The notes under the pieces are model-generated. The model was not told the origin of the DNA. It did not search any database and worked only from the letters and a program-made list of their open reading frames with translations. Shown one piece after another: positions 11,614 to 21,582 of a stretch of DNA of 39,170 bases. The stretch comes from Martensiomyces pterosporus. Taxonomy: Eukaryota > Kickxellomycota > Kickxellomycetes > Kickxellales > Kickxellaceae. The position numbers and the translations under genes were made by a program. The stretch's first letter is position 1; every line of letters begins with the position of its first letter. The DNA lies in NCBI GenBank assembly GCA_025201845.1, contig MU604003.1, positions 30,530-69,699 on the forward strand. The letters are read 5' to 3'.

Positions 11614-11939
11614 TTTATGCGTCTTTTTGTTTACTCCGGCGCTCTGCTCTTGCGCTTGCTATGTGCTTGTTTCGCAGGAAGCAAGGTAGGTGGATGGTTG
11701 AAAGCAAGGACCCGATTAGCACTCTGGCTTTAACACAAACTGGTATAAACAAGAGCAAAGGAATATTGTAGAATTTTTATTTGGCACAACACTGCCGCTG
11801 CTTGAGCGGTGTTCTCTTTTAGCGGGCTGGTAAGACGCACCATGGCTCGCATGAGCCGCGAGCCGCGAGCCGCAGCCAAGCAACGCGCGGCTGGCGGACA
11901 GCTGAAAACTTTTCGCTTGCAGAAGAAAAAGGGCGAGCT
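11614..11939. other. Intergenic, CCT7 promoter region
   Basis: This is 326 bases between the small membrane-protein gene and CCT7, both on the minus strand. It should contain the CCT7 promoter and the 3' UTR of the small gene. No TATA box on the minus strand and no other gene is evident. Confidence 0.45.
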
Positions 11940-12191
11940 TCAGGACCTGGGCCGCGTCGGCGGGTCCCCAGCCTTTGGCACGTCGTCGTGCATGATGTGC
12001 GTGATTCTGTTGTCGGCGGGCACCGGGTAGATCTCCTCGAGCTTGTCGCTGACCCACAGCCCAAACATGCTGAATCCCATGAATCCCATGCCAAGGAGGA
12101 TCCGGTACCGAGGCTCGATGCCCTTGTATATGGCCCAGAGTGTTCGCTTAGGAGGCTGCTGCTGCGGCGGTGTTGGGATTCTGCGTGCCAT
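11940..12191 (-). CDS. Small single-helix membrane protein, unknown function
   Basis: ORF of 83 residues starting at ATG 12191; the longer frame from 12197 begins with GTG. The N-terminus is basic and Pro/Gln-rich (ARRIPTPPQQQPPKR). It is followed by a conserved-looking YKGIEPRYR segment and one hydrophobic helix of about 19 residues (about 32-50, ILLGMGFMGFSMFGLWVSD). A short polar tail follows. Positive N-terminus, one helix and small size resemble small mitochondrial inner-membrane proteins, but I do not recognise the family. It lies head-to-head with the eIF1AD-like gene across 337 bp. The last residues (GDPPTRPRS) look weak and the true 3' end could be spliced differently. Confidence 0.6.
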   Translation of the reverse strand: MARRIPTPPQQQPPKRTLWAIYKGIEPRYRILLGMGFMGFSMFGLWVSDKLEEIYPVPADNRITHIMHDDVPKAGDPPTRPRS

Positions 12192-12528
12192 TGCCACTTG
12201 GGCTTGGTGGTGGTGCTAGCGGTAGTTTAGGTGCGAGAGCAGCAGCAAAATAGGGCGGCAGCGCCCCGTGTGGTCAAGTGCCAAGCAGGAATACAGCCTT
12301 GGCGGCAAGTGGGCTGAAAACTATGGAACATGCACCTGCAGCGTAGAACCATATCTTTCCCTGGCGTCAGCAGCGGTTGGCTTGAGCCAGCAGACACCTG
12401 TGGGGAGGCTGGGGCCCGAGCCGGGAGCCCTGCTCTTTTTCTTTGAGATCAAACGAAAACACCTTTCTCCCCTTTTTCTTTTTCTCTGCTGCAGTGACCG
12501 TCTTTTGGAGGACGCAAACAAACAACCA
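12192..12528. promoter_or_regulatory. Probable bidirectional promoter
   Basis: This is 337 bp between divergent starts of the small membrane protein and the eIF1AD-like gene. The plus-strand side carries a CT-rich leader (about 12430-12490) just before the ATG at 12529. No TATA box is obvious. Confidence 0.4.
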
Positions 12529-13101
12529 ATGGGACGGGGCAAGTACACAGCGCAAGAGGCTCTCGAGGCACTGCCCGAGCCAACGCTCGAGTGCCCGGTC
12601 GTCAGGGTTCTTGGGCCGCGTGGACAGCACCTGCACGAGGTTGCAATCGCCAGCAGCCTTGTGAGCAGCGAGATCAATGGGCGGCTAAACGCAGACAAGA
12701 AGGATTGGTTTACGACTCTGGTGCAGCTGCCGCCAAAGTTCCGAAGCGTGGTGTGGGTGAAGCGCGGGAGCTACGTCTTGGCTGACCTGTCGGAGCAGTT
12801 GACAGACAAGATCGGCGGTGAGGTCGCGCTGGTTCTGATGGCGGACCAGGTGAAACATCTCAAACAGAATAAGCAGTGGCCCAATCAGTACGACGATCTG
12901 TGGGACGAGATGGCATCTGGCCAAGACCCTGCAGCAGCTCGATGCGACGACGACGAGGACAACAGCAACAGAGAAAAGGGCAGCGACGAAGACGAGGAAA
13001 ACGCTGATTCTGACATGGACGACGAGCTGATGATGGGGGGCGGGAATCCTAATCGGAGACACATGTCCAGCGACGAGGACGACTCTAGCGACGAAGAATG
13101 A
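12529..13101 (+). CDS. eIF1A-domain (EIF1AD-like) RNA-binding protein
   Basis: Product of 190 residues with an S1-like/IF1A OB-fold (about residues 20-115) and a strongly acidic Ser/Asp/Glu tail (about 140-190). Family signatures include VVRVLGPRGQHLHEV, LPPKFRSVVWVKRGSYVLAD and ALVLMADQVKHL followed by a WP motif, matching EIF1AD (also called OBELIX or haponin), a nuclear relative of translation factor eIF1A. The frame is open from a GTG at 12268, but homology begins only after the ATG at 12529, so this start is used. An unusual stretch of about 17 residues at 41-58 interrupts the OB-fold between the HLHEV and LVQLPP strands. A 39-nt segment there begins GTGAGC and ends ACAAG, so a tiny in-frame intron is possible (see findings). 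Confidence 0.85.
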   Translation: MGRGKYTAQEALEALPEPTLECPVVRVLGPRGQHLHEVAIASSLVSSEINGRLNADKKDWFTTLVQLPPKFRSVVWVKRGSYVLADLSEQLTDKIGGEVALVLMADQVKHLKQNKQWPNQYDDLWDEMASGQDPAAARCDDDEDNSNREKGSDEDEENADSDMDDELMMGGGNPNRRHMSSDEDDSSDEE

Positions 13102-13215
13102 GAGCTGACCTCGCCAAACAAGCAGAAGGCGGGGATCGCGCCTATTCTTGAACGGACCAGATACCACATACAAGGGCACCAGCGATCACAACATTGGCTT
13201 CAAGTCTGCAGCAAT

Positions 13216-13226
13216 AATAAAATAAA
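13216..13226 (+). terminator. Polyadenylation signal of the eIF1AD-like gene
   Basis: Two overlapping AATAAA hexamers lie about 115 bp past the stop codon of the plus-strand gene. Confidence 0.55.
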
Positions 13227-13278
13227 ATGGGCTGTGCAGTGTGCTGCTCGCTCTTGGCATCCACGCATTGTAATATGC

Positions 13279-13476
13279 ACGCTGCATATTTGGCCTTGTT
13301 TACTACTCGTTTGTGAGGGCACTGATGTTCTAGACGAGTTTGCTGGAATTTGGCGGTGTGACGTTTTTTTTTGTTGGACGCTGCATATTTGGCCTTGTTT
13401 ACTACTCGTTTGTGAGGGCACTGATGTTCTAGACGAGTTTGCTGGAATTTGGCGGTGTGACGTTTTTTTGTTGTTT
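13279..13476. repeat. 99-bp tandem duplication (two copies)
   Basis: Copy 1 is 13279-13377 and copy 2 is 13378-13476. They are the same through ACGCTGCATATTTGGCC to GTGACGTTTTTTT and differ only in the T-tract and the bases just after it. The repeat lies between convergent genes, just past the polyadenylation signal of the eIF1AD-like gene. Both copies have similar open frames on each strand, but nothing suggests that they are translated. Confidence 0.95.
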
Positions 13477-13782
13477 TTTTGGGTGGTGCCAAGAACCTAT
13501 ACCCAAGGCAGTGGGAACCAGCAGACAGCAAGGCAGAAAGCACCAGGCGGCAGCACGAACAGGCCCACACATAGAGGGAACGGGTGTGCACCAGCAGTAG
13601 TGTATTTGGGATTACTGGGGTACGAGAACAGACAGAGTAAGGACTAGGAAATAGAGTATCGTACAGGGGAGGGAAATTATTAGTTAGCTAGCAGGTGGAA
13701 CGGAGGCGGGACAGCGCCTCATTCCGCGCACTGGGAGGCGAAGTTGAGAAAGAGGTTTAACAAGGTTTGGAGGGCTGCTTGG

Positions 13783-14934
13783 CTAGTAGGGCAGCAGCGT
13801 AGAGGGCATCTCCTTGCTGTGGACAACATGGCGGCTGCGGTACGAGTAGTAAAAGTAGACCACCGCGTACGAGAAGGCCAGGGCAATGAGCCCGCCAAGA
13901 GCATCTGCGATGAAATGGTTAGCAGTGATGACAATGCAGTAGATGGTCACCATCGGGTAGAGGACGATGGACCAGCGGAACAGGCCCCGGAGCCAGTAGC
14001 GAGCAGACCGGACGCTGAGATGAGAGGCAGCAGGGCCAACAAGATGGATCCAGGTCAGGGCGCACCAGGCAGCGAAAATGGTGTGCTGCGAGGGGAAGGC
14101 AGCGTAGGGGTTGTTGAGGGTCTTGACAGACTCGTCGTTCCAGTCCCACAGCAGCGAGCCATGAGCGCCGATAGAGTCCACGAACGTGTACTCTGTGTTC
14201 AAGCAGGCACCGACGTTTGCGCCCTCGGAGTTGAAGAAGTCGCAAACAGGCAGCAGACGCGGCGGCATGGTGGGGCCAAAGAGGAAGCCAAAGAAGGCAA
14301 CCCAGGCGCCCAGCACCCAGACAGAGCGCAGGAAGCGGTATTGCTGTGCGGGGGTCATGTCATGGAAGGCGCCGCGCGTGACAGCCGCCGTGGTGTTCTC
14401 AGGAGCATAATACAAAGACTCGGACGAGGACAAAGGCGCATAGTCAGCAGTTGAGGCGGCGGCGGCAGCAGGAGCAGCGGAGGGCGGCGACACGCCCTCG
14501 TTCAGGCGCTTCCAGTTGACGCGAGTGAGCTTCCAGGCAAACATGCGGAGCAGGATGAAGACCAGGAATACCACAGTGACAACCGGGTGAACGCCCGCAT
14601 AGTAAGTGTTCCAAAAGCTCCAGCCGCCGACGTGCTTCTCGTGCCAGCTCTGCAGAGCCTGCTCGACAAAGATCCCCATGCTGCGCTCCAGCGACACAAT
14701 GGCCTGCGCGTTGTCGAGCGAGCGGAGGCGGAAGTCGTGGAAAACCTCAAGGGTGTTGTGGATAAACGCCGACAGGAAGTTTGTGCAGAACGTCAGGGCC
14801 AGCAGGGCGACTTCGGTGAGGACCAAGAGCACCAGGCTGGCGACCGCCTGGCGCTGTGGGCTGGCCGACCCTGCAATTTTTACAACGGCTGAGCGCCTCA
14901 GCTGCCTCAGAACAGTGGAAAACCGTCTCTTCAT
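13783..14934 (-). CDS. PAP2-family membrane phosphatase / inositolphosphotransferase-like protein
   Basis: Multi-pass membrane protein of 383 residues. The frame extends to a TTG at 15015, but the first ATG is at 14934. Several hydrophobic helices are visible, including one near residues 30-55. The C-terminal half has the PAP2 catalytic signature of the Aur1/Ipt1-like (PAP2_3) group: FPSQHTIFAAW with Ser282 and His284, and NHFIADALGG with His340 and Asp344. In this superfamily a His forms a phospho-enzyme intermediate on lipid phosphates. Fungal Aur1 transfers inositol phosphate to ceramide, and other members hydrolyse lipid phosphates. Substrate cannot be read from sequence. A linker rich in Ala, Ser and Pro (about 150-190) separates N- and C-terminal membrane parts. 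Confidence 0.85.
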   Translation of the reverse strand: MKRRFSTVLRQLRRSAVVKIAGSASPQRQAVASLVLLVLTEVALLALTFCTNFLSAFIHNTLEVFHDFRLRSLDNAQAIVSLERSMGIFVEQALQSWHEKHVGGWSFWNTYYAGVHPVVTVVFLVFILLRMFAWKLTRVNWKRLNEGVSPPSAAPAAAAASTADYAPLSSSESLYYAPENTTAAVTRGAFHDMTPAQQYRFLRSVWVLGAWVAFFGFLFGPTMPPRLLPVCDFFNSEGANVGACLNTEYTFVDSIGAHGSLLWDWNDESVKTLNNPYAAFPSQHTIFAAWCALTWIHLVGPAASHLSVRSARYWLRGLFRWSIVLYPMVTIYCIVITANHFIADALGGLIALAFSYAVVYFYYSYRSRHVVHSKEMPSTLLPY

Positions 14935-17079
14935 GCTTGCTTGCGAGCCACCGGCTGTGCTATAAAGCTGTGCAATCCGCACTGTTGGCAAGGCTGTGAG
15001 AAAGAAGGGGAGCAAAGAAAAAGTGTAGGGCTGGAATTAACAGGAACCAAAAAAGCGCAATTAACAAAGGGAGGCAACAGAAGAACGCATGAAGGCAGAA
15101 GGTATATATAAATGAAAAAGGAACAAGCGAACGAAGCCAAGAAAAAGATGAGCGCTTGAGTGCCAAAGCCTGGGCTATATAAAGCCAGAGGGGCATTGAG
15201 CTGGCGGCTTTGTGCAGTCAGAGGGGGAATATATGCATGCTGTGAATGGGGAAAGCTGCCGCCCGACGCCGCCTATAAACCCGCTATTGCTCTTTGGGCA
15301 CACAGGAGTGCAAAGGCACTGGGGGGAGCAATAATCCACAGCCCTGCTTTCTGTTCCTCTCAGACCAAAGTCTGGCCGCCCTTGCCCAGCATCACACAAG
15401 ACAGGGCTGGAACGGGCGGCAGGCGGCTCCACAGAAAAGCGTGCCTAGCAAGGAATGGTCCACTCAGAAGCGCGGAACACGCTCAAAGGGGCAAAGGACC
15501 TGTGTGCCGTTGGGTGCGCTCAGCAAAAGGCACCACCGGCGGAGGCACCTCGGGGAGGTCGCTTGGGGCACATCGAGTCTCTTTCATAAGCGTTTGGGCG
15601 CTCGCCCATCGGCTCTCCTTGCCCTTGCCCAATGGGCTTGCTGGCACACATGTGCACGCGCTGTCATTCAGCACTACTCATTTCCACTCTTTGCCGCATA
15701 GCCCAACACGGAGGCCCCCAGGAACAAACCCGCCGGGCACACCCGTCCACTTGCCCAGCAGCAGTCTCTGCTCGGATGTCCGCCCTCCACGCGCCGTGGA
15801 TCCAAAGCCACCCGTCCGTTCATCCGCTCGCGCCGCCTCCGCTGCCTCTACGGCCGCATGCACTTTGGCGCAAATCGCGGTTGGTGGGGTTCTCTGCAGA
15901 ACTTCTGGTAGTCTTATCCCAGCAGCTTCCCGCCATACCACATCTGAGGGCCACACTCGAGGGGCCCGAGCATTTTCCGCCTGCTTGTGAGAAAGGGGGA
16001 TGCTTCAGACGACCACATCGCTACCGCATGCGTGGCATGACCCTTTGCTGAGACACTATACCGCTTGGTATGCACAATTTTGTCATCCACGCAGCGTCTG
16101 CAGCGCACAAAGGCCGCCATTATATGCCATCGTGGTTTTCCACAAGTGCACCAAGGATATCAATGTGGCGCTGGAGTGCCAAGATAAGCCGATGTGGGTC
16201 GGCTTTTGCGTGCCTGGGCCGGCAAAAATGCCAGCACCGTGATCGCTTGGCGTTGTCGAGGCCACCCGTGTTTCACACGTGGAATGCCACCACACGACGC
16301 ACGCTGGCACGCTATGTGAACGCGTACACACTCTCTTCATGTCGACTACCAGAGAGCGACAGCGATGCTGGCGCATGCCCGAAGCACCGGCAAGCGCATC
16401 GGTGTATGGGCGGTGTACTTGGTGCCGTTACTGCGGGCCCAGACAGAGCGCTGCCTAGGCCAGCGAACCCAGCCTACCGGGAGCAGCGGCTTTCCACTGC
16501 CGAGCCGTGCTGCTTTTGCGCACACAGTTCCGTGCTTGCTTAGCAATGCGCAGATAGCTGTTCCGGAACACCCGACAGCCGTTGCGCTATTGTGTAGAGT
16601 GGTGCGGGTGCGCAACAAATAGCATGCTCCACTCCAGCGCATTGCACAAATGCCACCAAACAAGCATGTGATGCAAACCGTCGCACAAAGGAACGCATTT
16701 CAACGGAAAATTTTCAATCAATTCGTGTCTGCACACAGGCACAGCGGAAACCACCAACCACTGCTGCAGCGCCGCTGGGGGCAATTCGAGATTATTAATA
16801 ATACCGAGTTCACTGACACTATTTTATGGCGTTACAGAAAACCATCCGCTCATTTATGGCCCAAGCAGCGAACCAGCTCCGCAGCCGTTGGGGGAGGGGA
16901 GAAAAAGCAAGCTGGAGCAGCGCCAGCGTTAATGGCAGGATGCAATGGCGATGCAATGCGGTGCGTGCTTGCAAGTGGAAAGAAGCCAGCACTGCCAGCA
17001 AAAGGAAACAGTAGCCAAAGCGCAGGCCCTGCAATATCCACACGCTGCCGCCCTGTTGCATAGACTTGGCGGAATGCTG
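14935..17079. other. Gene-poor region, 2.1 kb
   Basis: Between the PAP2 gene start and the stop codon of the SET gene, both on the minus strand. Open frames here are short, start at NTG codons or overlap one another, and show no domain. The segment near the PAP2 start is A/T-rich with TATA-like elements at 15103-15112, 15176-15184 and about 15280. The rest is GC-rich with recurrent TTGGGC/GCCCAA words (15292, 15591, 15624, 15701). No RNA gene was recognised. Confidence 0.5.
15103..15112 (-). promoter_or_regulatory. TATA-like element upstream of the PAP2 gene
   Basis: TTTATATATA on the minus strand lies about 170 bp upstream of the ATG at 14934. A TATATAAAG in the opposite orientation lies at 15176-15184, so this stretch might drive transcription both ways. 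Confidence 0.35.
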
Positions 17080-20000
17080 TCATTTCCGCGCTGGGGAGCC
17101 GCCTCTGCTGTTGTTTGTGCCCACTCCCCCACGCCTGCTGAAGCCGCGGTACCCACCGGCACCCGCCGGTGCGGTTGTACCTGCAGGGGTGGCTGATAGT
17201 CCAGGCAAAGGTCCCGCTGGGGGAGATCCAAACGACGACGACGACGATGACGACTGGTGGTGCTGGTGCTGGACAGGCGAGGTAGACAGCGCACGCGTGC
17301 CTGGGCCGTGGCCTGCTGCTGCTTGCTGCACTGTAGACAGCGACGAGGACGGCGGCGAAGCTCGTTGAGGGGGCGGGTAGCTGCCAGGTCTCCAATCGCC
17401 GCTGCCTCGCTGCGATCCACGCCCGCCCTCACCTCCGTGGGGCGTTAGAGACCGTCCTAGTGGATGTGGAGGCGGCGGCAGCCCACCTGCTTGTGGCGGC
17501 TGGTGGTAGTGGTAGTGGTATCCTGATCCGCTGCCGCTGCCGCTGCCGCTGCCGTACCGCCGGTCCCGATCACGCTCGCGGTCACCATTGGGGCCCATGC
17601 GCTCAGCTCTTCCCCCGCGGTCACGCGAGCGCGAGCGTCCGCGGTCTCTGCCAAAGGGTATCTCCCCGCTTTCTCTCTCTGCACTAGCATCGCGATGGGC
17701 GTATTCCCTTTCGCGCTCACGGTCCCGATCGCGGTCCCGATCGCGGTTATGATCTCTGTCGCGAGAGCGGTACACGTGCCCCTGGAGCGCAGAGTTTGAT
17801 GAGGCAGGCGGCAGCGGAGGCGGAGGCGGCGTGTTGACGTTTCGGCTGCGGCTGCGCTCCCTGTAGTCAAAGTCGCGCCCATAGTCTCTATCTCGCTCGC
17901 GGTCCCTGCTGTCCCGCTCTTTGTCTGCTCTATCGCGGTCATAGTCATCGTGAGCCCCACTGCTGCGCTCAAGACGATAGTAAGGCTCGCCGAGGCCTCC
18001 TTGCTGTCCGCGAGCGGAGCTTGATGCGCCGTTGCCAGCCCGGTCTTCGTGTCGCCAGGCTGCAGGCTGGCCCGAGAGCGGTGGCGGAGGAGGAGGTGGC
18101 GGAGTTAGCAAGCCACGCCTGTCGGTGGTGTCAGCGGTCTTGGAGAAGACAGGAGCCGAGGCAGGTGGCGGCGTGGGCGCCACTCTCGAATGGGCTCCCC
18201 CTCTATTTTGGGCATCAGTGACTATTGCGGGCACAGGGCTTGCTGAAGGCTGCGCAGAGTTGGCAGCACTCTTAATCGTCATGCTGGGCGTCGGCGAGGC
18301 AAGCTCAGACGCGGGGTTGCTTGGTGGGGGCACCAGAGAAGTAGGGCCATTTGTAAGCGCGCTATAGGTAGGCGACAGTGCGGAGTTGGACTCTGCAGAC
18401 GCCGAGAGCGATAGCGGAGCGACTGGCTTTGTCTCGCTGCTGGCACTCGGCTGTCCCGCGTTGCTGTCTACAGCAGCGCTGCCAAGCTTGCGACGTCTGT
18501 TGTATTCCTCCAGTGAAACCTTGCCTTTTGCCGGAGAAGACTGCTTTGCCGAGTCAGCATCCTCGTCGGGCTGCGTGCCATTGCTCGCCGCGGGCTGTTT
18601 GTCGGAAGCAGCATTCTCAGAACCGTTGTTCGCTTGAGCCTCCCTGTTCGAGCTGACCGCTTGAGTGACGCGCCGGCGCTTGTTGTACTCTTCAAGGGAC
18701 AGACGCTGCTTCTTAGGTGCCGGTGCTGGCTGCGAGGCTGGTGCAGTTGCTGCTTTGGAGTCGGTGGGCATGTCTGTTTCCTCGGCTTGCTGGTCCTCGG
18801 CCGCCACACTGGGCGTCTGCTGTACCTTCCCTGCACCGCCGGGCTCTTCGGGCTTCTCTGATAAACCACGGACTGGGGATGCGCTCTGCGATCCACGACT
18901 GCCAGCAGAAAGCGCGCCTTGCGGAGGCTCTGTGGGCTTGTCACTAGGCTTGGGCACACCAGCGTCAGCAACTGGTGCTGGTGCTGGTCCTGCTGCCTCA
19001 GCTTCCGTCGGCGGTGCTGATGCCGAGGCATCAGTCAGCTTGGCATCACGCAACGGACCTGGTGGAGACAGTGCGCCCTTTGAATCGTCTACCGTGGTGC
19101 TGCTTGTCGGGGTGGATCCAGAATTGGTTACACGCGTGCTCTGGGAAATATGAGCAGAGGATGCAGACGCGCCTTCTGTATTATCGATAGCCGTCTCCAC
19201 TTTAGGTTCGGGTTTGTCGGGCGTAGGCACAGCCATCGAGTAGTTGGAAGGCAGTTCTACAGCATTCAGGGAGTGCGGTGCTGTCCTGCGCATCTGCTTT
19301 GTTGGTGATTCTACAATAGTCATGTTGCCCGTATGCACGCTCGGCTGCAATGGCGCATGTGCACTGGAAAGAGGCTCGGCGTGCTCCAAGTACTGCGTCA
19401 TCCATATTTTCTTCTGCGGCAGGAGATGACAAACCGAGCCTCTGCGTGCCGGAGAACCGCTGGACGGCCGGTGTCTTTTGTTGACGCTATCCTTGCCCAC
19501 AATGAGCGAATCGAGGCTGCTGTTAGACTCATCGGCGTGCTGATTACCAGACTTTCGCTTGCGAGTTCGCCGGTCAGCACTTCTGTTGCTGCCATTCTCA
19601 CTCGACGAAAAATCCATAGGGACTGTACCAGGCTGGCCGTTGGTGCTCCTCCTGCCGCCGTGCTCATCGTCACTTGTGTCGCCGTCTCTATATGAGCTGG
19701 GATTCTGGTGTTGGTAGTCAGCGGCCGCCAGATCTGCCTCTTCTGGTGCGCCTTCCATGCCAGCAGCGTTACCATAGCCATTGCTGTCGTGTGGGCCAGC
19801 ATCGCTTGTTTTGCGCGAGTGGGGGTTCCGGCCATGCTTGTAGCCATCAGGCGATCTTATCGATGGCGACAGTGGCGACGATAGCTGGCTGTCAGCGAAT
19901 CCATGGGCGCCAGTATCAACTTTAGGTGGCCGGCTAGCTCTCCTCTTTGCGCCATTACCAAACTCCGGTTTGATAGCTGTCTCTTCGACGCCAAACATCG

Positions 20001-21582
20001 CAAACAGCCTCCGCACAACGCACTGGGTATCAGGGCAGGCACACGACATCCCATTAAACGCCTGGCGCCAGACTTTGCTCATGCGACGGCCCTCTGGTCT
20101 TCCCAAGTAGTCCTCTGCATCGCCTGGCGACAGACGAGCCACTGCGGGCAGCTCGCCTTCCTCCCATTCCCAGCCCACAGTGAGCTCCTCGTCTGGCTCG
20201 ACATCACGCACCGTAAACAGCCCTAGGTGAATGAGAGCGTCCCCACCGCCAGGCACGAAAATACTTTTCAGCGCAATGTTTGCCTTGCAGCTGCGTCGAA
20301 TAAAGCGAGCCTCGGATCCTTGTCTGCGCGCATCAACACAAAGGTCGATGTCTGGATGGAAGTGCGAGTGTGGCCGCGTTGTGCGGAGCAGGTCGTAGTA
20401 GTTCTTTGGGTCTTCTTTGTATGCCGCCTTCAAGATCACCTGGCCCTTGTATTCGCATACGTACTGGTGCCGCTCCATGCGCTCGCGAGCAAACAGCCCT
20501 ACTTGACCGTGCTCCTTGCCTACAAACGAGGTGTATGTAGGCTGTGGGCTGCTCAACGCATCGCTTGTCATAGGAAGGACCGCTGGCAATGCAGGCGCTG
20601 GGTTTACAGGTCCGCGTGTATCCATGGACTCTGTGCGCTCTCCCTTGGCTTCTTTTGAGCTGCCGCTGCTGCTATTGGCTAGAGGCGCAGCGCCATTTGC
20701 GAGCTGTGGCTCCAGAGCGCCATCATTTTCGACATGGCCCATGACAGGAGAAGCAGTTACCGAGGCGGCTGCGGCACTAACAACACTACGTTGCTCCGCA
20801 AGCTGGCTAAGAACGCTTTGGAAAAGGACCTGGACGTCTGCTCCTAGGATGTTGCGGTCAACTGGGGTATAGCCAGCGTCCACAAAAGCAGTGCTGTCGC
20901 GTCTGTGGTCACTGGCGCGTGCAGCCGTGGGGCTGGCCGATTCTCGACCTGCCATGCCCTTCGTGTGCTTTGTACGGCTCTGTTTTGTATCTGAAATGCG
21001 CTTTCGACGCTCGCTGCCATCCTCGGCCTTTCTGGCTTTACCAGAGACGTACTTTGGCTTTCTGCGCGACTCCTTTGTGTGCCGATATTCCGAGTCCAAG
21101 CGCCGCTTCTGGTACTCGATAGCCTTCTACCGCATGAGCAAGAAACGCGCCATGGCGGACACATGTATATTTGCATGTAGGTTATTAGTGCCACGCTCTG
21201 ATTTTGAACCCAGGCGTGCCTGTGCGTCTGTGCATGCGCGAGAGCAAATCGCCACCTTGCTGCCTGCAATGTCCTAATTTCACAGGAGAGGGGGCATATA
21301 CGCGCGTCAAGGCGCGTCATATGGTGCACCATATGGCTGCCTGAGACCTACCTTTACGTCGAGCTTTCGAGGGTTGCATTTCTCGCAGAGATATTCGTCG
21401 GGGACATTGTCTTGCTCGACGCCGACACACACAGCGTGCTGCCATACGAGGCAATTTTCGCATTGAATTGTGAAGCCGTCGTCGTCGTCGATGCCGCAGA
21501 TGCAGCGAATTACACCCTGGTCTTCGTCGGGCGTAGAATCGTCACCGCCATCCCTTGTGGCGGCAGTATTTATAGGAGGCAT
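17080..21582 (-). CDS. Set3/MLL5-type PHD-SET domain protein
   Basis: Chromatin protein of 1425 residues, homologous to fungal Set3 (Set3C histone deacetylase complex) and animal MLL5/SETD5. Exon 1 is 21352-21582 and starts at ATG 21582; the frame beyond it begins with TTG. It encodes a PHD finger (about 27-70: CICG, CENC, WQHAVC, LCEKC). The intron at 21127-21351 (225 nt) has donor GTAGGT and acceptor GGTAG; the join reads RKLDVK-KAIEYQKRR, as in the family. Exon 2 is 17080-21126 and holds a SET domain (about 287-402) followed by a Cys-rich CACPDTQC segment. The usual catalytic NHSC motif is FIRRSC (about 352-357), as in the Set3/MLL5 class thought to lack methyltransferase activity. The remaining thousand residues are low-complexity: two SLEEYN(K/R)RR motifs, Pro-rich stretches, an Arg-Asp/Arg-Glu dipeptide region and a Gly/Arg-rich end. 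Confidence 0.92.
21318..21335. repeat. 18-bp perfect palindrome in the SET gene intron
   Basis: CATATGGTGCACCATATG equals its own reverse complement. It lies in the intron, close to the 5' splice site at 21351. It may be chance, a dimer-binding site or a hairpin in the pre-mRNA. Confidence 0.9.

Noticed and set aside
10180..11733. 517-codon open frame opposite CCT7
   Set aside because: Antisense shadow of a conserved chaperonin gene caused by codon bias; no domain.
15160..15990. 276-codon frame on the plus strand
   Set aside because: It starts at GTG, has no domain, and overlaps other open frames. The TATA-like elements nearby were not enough to call a gene.
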